A stretch of 64,000 bases of DNA from Emiliania huxleyi CCMP1516 (taxonomy: Eukaryota > Haptophyta > Isochrysidales > Noelaerhabdaceae). Both the position numbers and the translations under genes were made by a program. The notes beneath the pieces were generated by a model. That model had not been told where the DNA came from and searched no databases. It saw only the letters and a program-made list of their open reading frames with translations. Every line of letters begins with the position of its first letter. The first letter of the stretch is position 1. The stretch covers positions 653,783 through 717,782 of the forward strand of contig NW_005196756.1 of the NCBI RefSeq assembly GCF_000372725.1, in the 5' to 3' direction. Below are positions 50,880 to 62,952 of this stretch, piece by piece.

Positions 50880-51280
50880 TATCTATAAAAAGAGACGGCA
50901 CAGACGCCAAGAAGAAGAAGAATCTGAGATACCCCCAGCAGTTTCCGGAATTTCCAGCCAGGGAAACCAGAGGGTGTTTGTTGCTCCATACTGGCAACTC
51001 TCGCGTTTCCCTGAGTCTGAAAGGTGAAAGCTGACCTGAGAGCTGGTCTGAGTGAGGCAAAATCTGACAAAAATCGGGGAATTCGGCAAAACGCCCGGAT
51101 GTTTTCCAGGTATGCCACCAAAATAGAGGGTATTTTGCCGATTTGGCTGATTTTGGCCGGGGAGGGAAACCGAGAGGGTGCTGAAGGGAAACAAGGAAAA
51201 GTCCCTAGGCCCCTAAAGGCCCTACGCGCGTCGTTAGAGCTTGGAAGCGTATTTGGAAAAATAGACTCGGGATTTATTTT
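50880..51280 (-). repeat. AT-richer dispersed repeat, inverted copy
   Basis: CAGTTTCCGGAATTTCCAGC, CTCTCGCGTTTCCCTGAGTC and GCCGATTTGGCTGATTTTGG are reverse complements of segments of the 35-kb and 49-50-kb copies. Confidence 0.7.
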
Positions 51281-51988
51281 TGCCGATTTGATTTTGCTCA
51301 CGTGTCACGAACGTGGAACGAGACTTGCTCATTCATGCGCTTGTGGCCTTTACGAGAGTTTCCGGCAACCCAGAGGGAAACCATAGGGAAATGAGCAGGA
51401 AACACGGAAAGGAAACCAGGCAGGCAGGGAGGGTACGAGAGGAAACATACATACGCAAAGCCTACCTAACTAAATAAACTCATGCCACTTGGGAAAACTC
51501 GAGACTGGCCCCAGTGATCTGTGATCTCCAGTGTGGAGCAGAGCACCAAACAGGATTTCCAGCTGGCTGGGTTGCCGGAAACTCTGCGCTTGGCAATCAT
51601 AAATAAATAAATAAAACGGACACACCAAACAAACAAGGGGTGGGAGAAGGATGACAGGGTCCCCACCTGCGCGAGCAGGATCTTGTAAGGACGATCAGGG
51701 ACACAGGGGAACGGGAGTGGGGAGCGGAGCGAGCGCATCGCGACACGGAGGGGGGCTGGGGAGGGTTGGCAATCAAGTGTCGTTGTCAAAGGAAAGAGAC
51801 GATCGAGGGGTCCCGTAGCATGCGGAATCGACCCTATCCAGTGCTCAATTCGAAGTCTTTTCTCCGCCAGATCTCACCGCTCAAGTTTTACGGCGGCCCC
51901 CCGGCGAACTGGACGCGTTTGCCGTCAGCCAGGTTCGCTCCCTTCATGGAGAGAGGAGAGTTGATCTATTGAGGGCCTCATTTGTGCA

Positions 51989-53774
51989 ATGGAGACCGCC
52001 ACCGACGCCTCCAGGGCTGGCGAGCCTGGCCCGCCCCTCACACCATGCGCAAGCTCCGTGTCCAGAAATGGATGGGCGGTCGTGAGGGGACGTGTGGCGG
52101 GTGGGGCAAGGACGCATGTCACTATGGTCGACGTGGCGGCCAATCCCCCACAAGAGACCTGTTCTACAATGGGCACCCCTACCGAGTCGACCGATCCCAA
52201 GGGGCGAACGCTAAAGAGGCAAGCAACCGGCACCATCGTGCCGAAAGAGGCGACGCGCGCTAAGAGCACGCGCTCCTCCAACACCTCCTCCAGCTCCTCG
52301 AGCCACTTGTGCTACTGGCACGCGCGCTGCATTGGTGTGACATGGCGAATATTCAAGCCGGAATACAAAAACGACACACGGTATCTGCGCCAAGCCGCGC
52401 AGATGCTTTCTGCGAGCACCGGGGTTGTTGGTGTCATCATGCTCTCCATCGTAGCCCTAACCGCCTCCATGCAGGAGGACAAGCGTGCGCTCTACGTTGA
52501 CCTGCTAACGGGTGCCTATTCTCCTCAAATATTGCGCCGCGACGCGCCAAATCTCACGTTGCGCACCTCGCCCCTCGTCCCTACCCGTAGGCTCCCTCTA
52601 CGTGGTCTGCGCCCTGCTTGCTGCCGCCGTTGTCGCGGGCCGCGTGGACATTGTCACCGGCGCAGCCTCTGCTAAAGTGTTCCTACAGCGGGGAGCGTTG
52701 ATACACCATGCATTCCGCTGATGCAGGCACGAACAACACCGTTCGGGACTCGCTCATGCTCTATTCATCCGTCCGGCTCAGCCTGTTCTGGGACGAGGAC
52801 GAGCTAGTTGAGCTTGAAAAGAAGGCGCAACAACGCCAGCACCCAAGCGCTAGATCAGGGTGTGACCATTTGACGCCGCGCTGTGTGTTTGCAGGCCGCT
52901 GCAAACCTCTTTTGGGACATGACCGTTGCTGACGCGCCACAAGAGGAGGGGGTCGGCGCCCAACCTAAACGGAACCCCCCCCCCCCCCCCCGCGCCCGGC
53001 ACACGCCACACGCAAATCCACTACCATCCCGCTGCTCCTCCCCCTCCTCGACACTCCCGGGCCAGGCCGCCGCTCTTGCCTCACCGTCTCGCTGTCCGAC
53101 CCACACGCAGGCCGCGGCGGCGGGTGCGGTTTGCTGTGTCGCGAGTGGCGGTGGTGCTGATTCTCGGAACAGCAGCAGGCGGGCTCGTGTGCACGGGCAT
53201 CAACATGATGGCCACCAAAAATTGCTACCACCGAGCGCTCTTTATGAGTGGGGACGAGTCAGAGGAGGAGGTGTCGAACCTTTCCCATACGACCGCCGTG
53301 TTCTCAAAGTGCACAGAAGAGTGCTTGGAAGCCTTGCTTGAGATTGGTAAGGACGAGGCCAACATTGGGAACGGACAGGTGGTGCATGGCCAGGCGAGCC
53401 TGAGTAAGATTGGGCTCGTGGGAGATGTGACACCCACAGTCAATGCCTGCATATCAAGCTTCGAGGATAACGGCTTGCCTGTGCCTTCAACTTACCAGGG
53501 CTGGCCTCTGGCCGGCTACGTTACGGCGATTCCCAACGGCAAAGCTCTGGCGGAACTCGGCACGAAGTGCGCAACCGACGCGCGAACCAGTGGATGCAAC
53601 TTCCAGACGTTTGCAACCACGGAGCTCCTCGTGACCGCTGTGGTTATGGCGTGGCTGCAAATCTGCCTCGTCTGCGTCTTGAGGCGCTCCGTGCAGCAAC
53701 ATGAGCGGGTGACAATTCACCCTCACCCGGGGCGTGCGACAGCTGCCGTTGGCGACGAGGCAAAGGGCCCGTAG
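51989..53774 (+). CDS. Unknown multi-pass membrane protein (about four TM segments)
   Basis: Exons supported by phase: 51989-52511, 52591-52659, 52727-52824, then from 52895, with the last coding part in frame to TAG 53772-53774. TM-like segments are GVVGVIMLSIVALTASM, SLYVVCALLAAAVVA, VAVVLILGTAAGGLVCTG and ELLVTAVVMAWLQICLVCVL. The loop between TM3 and TM4 has paired cysteines (NCYHRALF, SKCTEECLEALLEIG, CNFQTFATT), as in tetraspanin-like extracellular loops, but no CCG motif is seen, so I do not call it a tetraspanin. The join between about 52940 and 53120 is not resolved; a run of C near 52978-52990 lies there. Introns 52660-52726 and 52825-52894 need GC donors. ATG 52170 is an alternative start. 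Confidence 0.55.
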
Positions 53775-54148
53775 CTATCGATGGCCCGCAGACTCGTTGA
53801 CGACGATAAAATCAGGCTCCGCGGCGAAGAGGTGCGGATTGATGTACTTTTTGTGCTACACAATTTAATGCAAAATAACGAAGCGCGTCCGCCGCGGCCC
53901 GCGCACGGCGCAGGCGCGCAAGCCACAAGCCACAACACAGTCAAAACACGCAATCGCAAAGAGGTTCTCTCGCTCCGAGCCTCCCCCCGCTGGGGCGGTG
54001 GGGCGCCGCGACCCCCCCCCCCCCCCCGCCGCCCACGCCGCATAAAAAGGAGCTGATCTCCGCCCACGACTGAGTGCCCAACCTGCTCTTAAGACTTATA
54101 ACCTCCCATGTCCCAAAACCGGACTTGGGTGGTGCCGGGCAAGCGCAA
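53775..54148. other. Convergent intergenic gap
   Basis: Contains a C run at 54014-54028. No gene recognised. Confidence 0.45.
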
Positions 54149-55508
54149 TTACTCATCGACACATCCCTTTCCGTCCGCCCGAACCTCAAGCGACAAATGT
54201 AGCGACGGCAACGGGCGGGCGGTCTGGGAGCACCGCCTCGCGGCTACGCGAAAGGCTTCGAGACGCGGGTGAAGAGGGCGCAGAAGGTAAGGCCCAGCGG
54301 GACGAGGCTGGCCTATGGACATGCTATGAACGTGTGGTGGACGCCCAGAGACATAGGGCCAACCCACGCGAGGGCCGGCCTTGAGGATGGATTCGAGGCC
54401 GTCCGGCGCGCCCACCAGCCGCGCCACCAGCCGCTTGGCGAGCGCCTTGGAGAAGGAAATGTGCTTCTGGCATCGCAGTGGCTGTACCCATCACAACAGC
54501 CTCTCGGGCCTCTGGGGCACCTTGGACGCAAAGTGCACGCCGACCATCAGCGCGCAAGTCAGGTAGAGGGGCTGTGTCTCGTAGGGCCGGATCTCGCCAA
54601 TCTGCGACGGAGGAGGGGCTGGGAGGGTGGCCGGGTTTGGAGCGGGGGAGGGACGGGAGATGAACCAGGAGACGGCGGTGTGTAGGGGGAGGGGATGGAG
54701 TCCGAGAGTGTCTTGATGCCTGCCCAAATTCGTCGCGAGGCACATCCTCTTTGTCTCGGTTGTAGATGAAGCCGAAGCCGCACATGTATGTGATGAGGCC
54801 GGCGGTCGCGGCGGCGCGCGGAGCCACCCATGGCACGAACGCCAGAAAGAGCATTGTCGGAAGCACCTGCGGTTCAACGACACGGAGTGTCGGGTGCAGG
54901 GAGATCCCAGCCAAACATCGGCCCGATCCTGTGTCGCTGCCTTCTTGGCGTAGTCGAAGCCGGGCGGCGAGATGAGCTTCCGAAGGAAGATGAGGATCGG
55001 CACCTGACATGCAACCGAGACACAATTCGAGGGAGCCGAGACGTGCGCCTGGAAAACGCGCAGTCGCACCCACGGCATTTCGCGCTGCACCGGCCTCTCG
55101 TCCCACGGCGAGTCCGCCACCTGGTCACAGCTAGAGACGTGAGCGGCCATTCCGCCTTCCTCGTCGCCACCTGTATATTGCCACCTTGGGCCGCATCTCT
55201 CCGCGCAGCCGCCGCCTCATGATCTCGTTGACCACGCGCTCCATTGCGTCGTCGAGAGCCGCAAGCCGCGGGCTGTCGCCGACATACCGCTCCGACAGCT
55301 CAATGTGCGCCTCAGTAATCTCATCGTAGGTCGCGTCTTCCGCTATGCCCAGCGTACGGTAGGCCAATCCGAGCGCCTCGTCACCGTCAGCGGCCTGCAG
55401 CGCGATCGTCGCGCGAGGGCGCGGCGCAGCAGCGATGGCGGGGACCCTCGTTGGGGAAAACACGACCACCCCACTGGGGGCAAACAGCAGCAGACCGGGG
55501 GCCAGCAT
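54149..55508 (-). CDS. CPP1/DUF3353-like plastid J-like membrane protein
   Basis: Exons 55185-55508, 54941-55003, 54720-54866, 54521-54601, 54149-54466; 310 residues with consistent phases. The first exon has an Ala/Pro/Arg-rich leader (MLAPGLLLFAPSGVVVFSPT), consistent with a transit peptide, then a J-like segment LGIAEDATYDEITEAHIELS with ALDDAMERVVNEIMRRRLRG, the pattern of CPP1 (chaperone-like protein of protochlorophyllide oxidoreductase). Later exons encode hydrophobic segments (TMLFLAFVPWVAPRAAATAG, LITYMCGFGFIY). In plants CPP1 sits in plastid membranes and stabilises POR. Intron 54867-54940 has a GC donor (AAG|GCAGCG). The third intron border (54602-54719, also a GC donor) and the end of the last exon are less sure. 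The C-terminal exon does not resemble plant CPP1, so the family call rests on the J-like part. Confidence 0.55.
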
Positions 55509-56087
55509 GTCGACGCGTGCTGGGAGCGCAGATGAGGCAGGCTCAATGGGCGAGAAGAATTCACAGGCGACCGCCGCCCCGCCCGCATCACCCTTAAAAT
55601 CCCTGTGTGGTGGCGGCGTGCCGTTCTCCCATCCCTCCCTTGGGTTGTCTGTTTTCTTTCTTTCTTTGCATCACCCTAGGTATCCAGTATTCACGCCCAG
55701 CCCGACTCTGGGCATGCACCCCCCCCCCCCCCCCAACCCCCACCCCCCCACCCACCAGCACCACCACCACCACCTCTCTCCCCGCCCGCCCGATGCAGCG
55801 ACAACAACAACAACGCACGTCTCGCGCGAGCGCGTGAACAGGGCAGGCTGCCCCAACGAATGATGTCCTGTCAGTGTATTAGATTTGTTGTTAAATCTGT
55901 TGTTAGATTTTGTTTGGTATTTTATGTGGCGGAAGCGGGAAGGGAAAGTGAACGCTTGGCCGTTCTCGGGCTGTCTATTTTCTTTCTCCCTCCCCCCCCC
56001 CCCCCCCCTCCACTTTTTGGCGAGTCCGTTTTCTCGGCCTTCCTGTGTTTTCGCAACAAACAGGCTGTTGGCGGCGGAGCGCACACC
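55509..56087. other. Intergenic, polypyrimidine repeats
   Basis: Contains the fifth polypyrimidine element (55592-55680), a C run at 55720-55733, a CACCACCAC run and another C-rich tract at 55990-56010. No gene recognised. Confidence 0.5.
55592..55680 (+). repeat. Polypyrimidine dispersed element, copy 5
   Basis: TTAAAATCCCTGTGTGGTGG, CGGCGTGCCGTTCTCCCATC, CCTCCCTTGGGTTGTCTGTT, (TTTC)n; nearly identical to copies 1 and 3. Confidence 0.92.
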
Positions 56088-57272
56088 TCAAGATCTCAAA
56101 AGTGCAGCCGTTTGCCCACGAACGTGACGTTCCGATGCCCTCCCGCCGTCGTCCGCACACAGCCCGCGGGCCGCGTACTGGGGTGAGTAGCCTTGCGCCC
56201 CGTGGACGAAAGGGACGGTCTCGTCGCGCCGGTCCCTCCAACTGAATGCGCCCCGGGACAGCTCGGCCACGACGTGCCAGAACACCTTGTTGTCAAACTC
56301 GCGCGTGAAGTCGACAAGGGGCAGGTCGTGCTCCGCGACGAGGATGGACCACGCGGCCTGGTCCTGAGGATGGGAGCGGCAGTACGCCTCGGGGTTCGTC
56401 AGGGCGAAGGACAGCCACCTTCGAAGCAGCGCTGTGTTGAAGGCTGTGTTGGCCTACGGGGCAGAGCGTGTTGCTTCAGGACCGATGGGTCCGCGGATAT
56501 GGGCTCCGCATGTTGGCCTACGGTCCAGAATCAAATTGGCGTTGAGGGTCCACAGCCCATGCACGGCGCTGCAGGATGAGATGTTGAAGGCGGCCAGCGC
56601 CGAGGCCTCAAAGTTGCCCTTTGGAAAGTGCCTCAGAGGCAACGGAGGCTGCGCATAGGCACCGTTTCTCATGCAGACACCTCTCCTGCACGACGCCGCG
56701 CCATACATGCTCGCATACTTACCCTGCCGGCGCACCAATGCCCAAATCGCCTGTTTGATGTCCAGGCTGCTGAACCGCTCCACCTTGGAGTAGTCCGCGT
56801 ACTTTGACGAGTCAGCCCACACGACATAGTCGCCGGCGCGCGACTCTTGCATCGCGCGGAGGAGCGCCACCGGCTTGAAGGCGTTGCAGTAGGGCCGGCA
56901 CCACCTGCGCAGGCCCTTGCACAGGACGCTCTCACGTTGGCTCCGGTTGAGCCGGAGCATTGCTTCCAAATGCCGCCGTGTACGTGCGTCCCGCAGGAAG
57001 TCCGACTCTGTCCATCCCTGGAAGCGGTCGAAGCCCATCCGCGCTGCCGCAAGTCGCAGCCCCGCCATGCTGCTCTCAAACGGCTGCCGCATCGCAACGG
57101 TCACCAAAGTGACCGCGGGCCGAGCTCGAGGTGGTCGCTCCGCGAACATATGGGTTCGAACATGCGTGTCTCGGCTCTCGGGTAGGGGGGTGGGCCCACG
57201 GCCTTTCAAGGCCACGTTGGGGGCCGTAGAGCATACAGAGATGGCCGTACAACAGTGAAGGCTGTGGTCCAC
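56088..57272 (-). CDS. Glycosyltransferase-like protein
   Basis: Two exons: from about 57272 to 56523, and 56443-56088, joined in phase 1 as LILD-PFNTALLRRWLSFAL. Features include RRHLEAMLRLNRSQRESVLC, a KP...LL.AM segment CNAFKPVALLRAMQESRAGD followed by YVVWADSSKYADYS (an Asp-containing donor-site-like motif), NGAYA, LNANLILD, NPEAYCRSHPQDQAAWSILV and a C-terminal QGYSPQYAARG. The layout resembles soluble-domain glycosyltransferases in which KP..L..AL...GD.V.W.D precedes the catalytic region. I assign the broad class only. The start is uncertain: candidate ATGs lie at 57272, 57171 and 57092, and the upstream part is weakly protein-like. Intron 56444-56521 shows a 13-bp direct repeat (CCGTAGGCCAACA) at its two ends. 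Confidence 0.55.
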
Positions 57273-58739
57273 AGAGCACAGTGGTCGTCAGTCCGCAAGA
57301 CACACATGAATGATCCGAAATAAATAAATAAAACGGACGGATGACACCTCTACTGTGAGATGGGTACAGAGGAACAGGCCCCCGCCCGTGCGATCTTTGT
57401 GCAGGGTTCTTTGTGGGTGTGGTCGGCGACTAGCCGGGGTCGTCCTCCCGATGGGGGACTAGCACTAGCCGTCTTCCACATGGTCCCTCGGGTCCCTGCT
57501 GCTCCTAATCTCTTCGTACATCCTCCTGCTGATCTCCGCAAAGTCCTGCTCCCTTCCTCGTCGTCGCGGTCGGTCTCTACTGCTGGTGCAAGCACAAGTC
57601 GTCAAGTGACCCCGACCCCGACCCCGACCCCGACCACGACCCCGACCCCGACCCCGACCCCGACCTGAGCTCCCTCGAATCCGGCCGCGTTGACAACACC
57701 TCGATCGATGAGCGCGGACCAAGACAGGGAGGACCGCAAGTTGAGTCACAACCATATGCGGAAGGGATAAAGCACCTAAACGCCAAAATCAGGGACAGGG
57801 ACTAATCCGTCAAAGCTGGACAAATACGATCGGAAGGCAAAGCAAACGGCCAATTACCGCAGAGCAGTTCGGAATTGGGCGAAGAAGACACTTGAAGAAG
57901 ATGGCTTCGACCCTGACGTGCTCAAACCTAACGACGTCGGCCACATAGATGGTGAGCTGGATGAAGAGGGCAATCACAAAAACAACATGGCAAATACCAT
58001 GTTTGAAAATCGACCCGCCAGCCAGGCCCACGGAAAGCGGCCCATTCGCCCAAGCGCCTTGGAACGGGCGGGCCGTGCCTAGCGGCCCGGCTTCACCGCC
58101 CATCGAGGTTTCGTACAAGAGCGCCAAGAGCGCCATTCCACCAGTTATTGGCTACCGCGTTCGGGCACAATTCTCGCGACATTGAGTCCAAAAGTATTCC
58201 GCGTCAAGGGTACTGCTCACTAGGTTGTTTGTAGACGCTTTGTAGGCGCCTTGCCTCGCCCACTCGTCGTAGCAGGCCCGTCTAGAGTAGGTTTTGTGGC
58301 GCATTTGGGTCTGGCCTATATGTTGAGGATACACTGTCTTCCCCGGGGGACTAGCATCTCTGCCCCTCCTCGCCATTGGTGAAAGGGTCTCCCGGGAGCA
58401 CTTTCAAATTCCTAATTCGCATGAAAAAGCAGTGAAAATTGAAGTGGGAGGGTCACCGCAATGTGGGTGAATTTTGAAACTGTGACGAGGCCCCTCTCGC
58501 CTCTGAAATCCATGCGCGATCAACCACTTCTACGAATCCCTGTCATAACGCCGAAAATCTATGCCATTGCTAGGTAGGGGGGGTTCTACAGTGCTCGCGT
58601 GCTCTACACTCAGAATCCTCACACCCTCCCTCAGGTTACACGGTGCTGCGCGGACTAAGGTTGTGGGGCCGGGGCGGTGGTGCGGTGGTGTGGCAACACC
58701 GAAGTGCGTGATGCGCTCGCCGCGGGCGACTGCATCGGC
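57273..58739. other. Intergenic with split open segments
   Basis: Apart from the segments described at 57483-58081, nothing is recognised. 58150-58740 contains no convincing frame. Confidence 0.4.
57483..58081 (+). pseudogene. Fragmented open reading segments, unknown
   Basis: Three plus-strand segments in different frames follow one another. A hydrophobic stretch (about 57497-57540, SLLLLISSYILLLIS) leads to VVAVGLYCWCKHKSSS and an (Asp-Pro)n run (57609-57665). The second runs on to EGIKHLNAKIRDRD and a stop at 57803-57805. The third, frame-shifted, is KLDKYDRKAKQTANYRRAVR to DVLKPNDVGHIDGELDEEGN and a stop at 58079-58081. The last part is not low complexity. Together they look like a single gene broken by indels, or by introns I cannot place. 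No function assigned. Confidence 0.3.
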
Positions 58740-60955
<2,216 letters not shown>

Positions 60956-61811
60956 TGGAGCACACTGGCCGCGAGGTCGATGATCGGCTGGTTGTCGATG
61001 GGGTACGGTTTTAGCGTGAGACGCCGCCGGGGTTTTCTTTTTTTAGAAGGGCACACTCTTCCTCGCCGGCCTCGCTCGCCGGCCTCGCTCGCCGGCCTCG
61101 CTCGCCGGCTGCCGCCGTGGCATGTCCGAATTTCGCCGAGGATCGACCGCGAATGCTGCGTTGCGAGCGCGGGAGCAATCGTCGAGACTGAGGGCCCGAC
61201 TGGATAATCGTGCTTTTTTGGGTTAGGGACGAGCATGAAGGACGGGTCCACAGGTTCTACCGAGTTTTCTCGGTCGTCTGCCGGCCGTGCGGGTCGCCGC
61301 AGGAGGGCGCAGACACGCTCCTGCGCCTCGCGGCCGGCTGCACGGAGCGCGACCTCTATGCCCTTCTCGACGCCACCGCGGCAAACGTCCCACTCGGCGG
61401 CGGCGGCGCGTCCGAGCTTCACCGCCTGCTTTCCCGTTGCACAGAGGCTGACATGGCCGCCATGCGCGAGACAATCGCTCAGAGCGTCGAGCAGTTGGCG
61501 CCCCACGAGGCCTCGTGGCCGTGGGGCGCGAAGGCCCTCGCGCACGTCCGCTCCTGCCCCGGCTGCGTCGGGCCGCTGCCTGCTCGGGCTCTCGCGCGCC
61601 GAGCCTGCCCTGCTGGACGACCGCATGGAGGCAGTGCGGCTCGCTGCCGAGGTGGCGGAGGACGAGGCGCGCCTCCGGGCGCTCGTGCCGGCGGCCGCCG
61701 GCAGGGACACAGCGTGTACACCTACGACGCCACCAGCGCCACGCAGTCGCGGCTCGCGGCGGCCCTGCACGCGGCGGCCCTGCACTACTTGTACAGGCCA
61801 GTCGTTTGTAG
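60956..61811 (+). pseudogene. Divergent open segments, possible broken helical protein
   Basis: Plus strand, 61290-61550 in one frame (CTERDLYALLDATAANVPLG, ELHRLLSRCTEADMAAMRET) and 61575-61700 in another (LLGLSRAEPALLDDRMEAVR, LAAEVAEDEARLRALVPAA). Both look like charged amphipathic helices from one protein, but the change of frame occurs without a normal-length intron between. No family recognised. 61070-61105 is a 13-bp tandem repeat (CTCGCTCGCCGGC). Confidence 0.3.
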
Positions 61812-62952
61812 TCAAGCGGATGCGGGCGTGCTAGGCGGCCACGCCTCGATCTTCTTGGGTTGCAGCTGGTTCGACAGGTCCTCTCCGTGGCCTAGGCGGG
61901 CGTCTTCGCCCTCGCCCCAGGAGAAGACGGCGCCGTCGGCAGTGAGGGCGATGCTGTGGCCGCATCCCGCGGACACACCCACGGCGCGCTGGCCAGCAAA
62001 GGCCTCGATCTTCTTTGGCAGCAGCTGGTTCTGCTGGTTACCATGGCCCAACCGGCCATCGGCTCCAAAGCCCCAGCTCCAGACGCTGCCGTCAGCGGTG
62101 AGGGCGAGGCTATGACTATCTCCAGCCGACACAGCGACGACGCGCCACCCAGCAAAGGCCTCGACCTTCTTCGGCAGCAGTTGGTCCTGCTGGTCGCCGT
62201 GGCCCAGCCGGCCCGAGTAGCCCGTGCCCCAACTCCAGACGGCGCCGTCGGCGGTGAGGGCGAGGCTGTGGTGCAATCCAGCCGACACATCGACGATGCG
62301 CTGCCCAGTAAAGGCCTCGATCTTCTTGGGCAGTAGCTGCCTCTGCCCGTCGCCGTGGCCCAGCCGGCCGGAGGCTCCCAAGCCCCAGCTCCAGACGGAG
62401 CCGTCGGCGGTGATGGCGAGGCTGTGGTGCATTCCAGCCGACACTGCGACGACGCGCTGCCCAGCACGACGAGAGCCGCCCCTCGCCGTTGATGAAGAGG
62501 CTGTGACGCTTGCCTGCCGCCGCCCTCGCCGGCGGGTTGGACTCGCACAGCAGCGCCGACAAGCACAGCCACCGCACGGCGCAGCCCTCGCCCTCTGGCT
62601 GCGCCGGCAGCTCGTAGCCGCGCTCTTGCGCCCACAAGCGGATGGCCTCCACCGCAAGCGACGCGTGGAAGAGAAGCGAGACGGCCGCGACGCGGGCAAT
62701 GTTGGCGGGGTCGCAGTGAGAGAGGGCGCGCGCGAGGAGCTCCGTGGGGAGGTCAAGGAGGCGGGTGGGCGGCGGCGTGTCTGACGAGGGATCGGCGGTG
62801 GCGGCCGGGGCGGCGAGGCGGCGCGCGCGCGACGTGCGCTCGTGTCGCCGCGTTCGCTCCGCGAAGGACGATTCGAACCGGACTCTCGAGGGGGGAGGGG
62901 AAGACGTAGGGCTGAGCTGGACTCGCCTTTCCTGAGGCCCCTCCACCTTCAC
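61812..62952 (-). pseudogene. F-box and RCC1-repeat protein, frameshifted
   Basis: The first part reads from an ATG at 62952 with an F-box-like segment LLDLPTELLARALSHCDPAN, then VSLLFHASLAVEAIRLWAQE and KRHSLFINGEGRLSS. The RCC1 part, in another frame, has four repeats of the type VVAVSAGMHHSLAITADGSV / WSWGLGASGRLGHGD. One extra base at about 62468-62472 separates the frames, with no room for an intron. The last repeat stops after PKKIEA at 61835-61840, short of a complete propeller blade set (normally seven), and a stop follows. So the copy is probably a truncated pseudogene; otherwise an indel error plus an unseen 3' exon. F-box/RCC1 proteins serve as ubiquitin-ligase adaptors when intact. 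Confidence 0.6.

Larger units (their letters stand above)
48828..51988. other. Repeat-rich intergenic region
   Basis: No gene recognised over about 3.1 kb. Copies of the AT-richer repeat (49330-50160; inverted at 50880-51280) and of the polypyrimidine element (49690-49785 minus; 50390-50450 plus) dominate. 51638-51682 repeats 17088-17128. Confidence 0.55.

Noticed and set aside
51989-53774. Tetraspanin
   Set aside because: Four TM segments and Cys in the large loop fit loosely, but no CCG motif is seen and one exon junction is unresolved.
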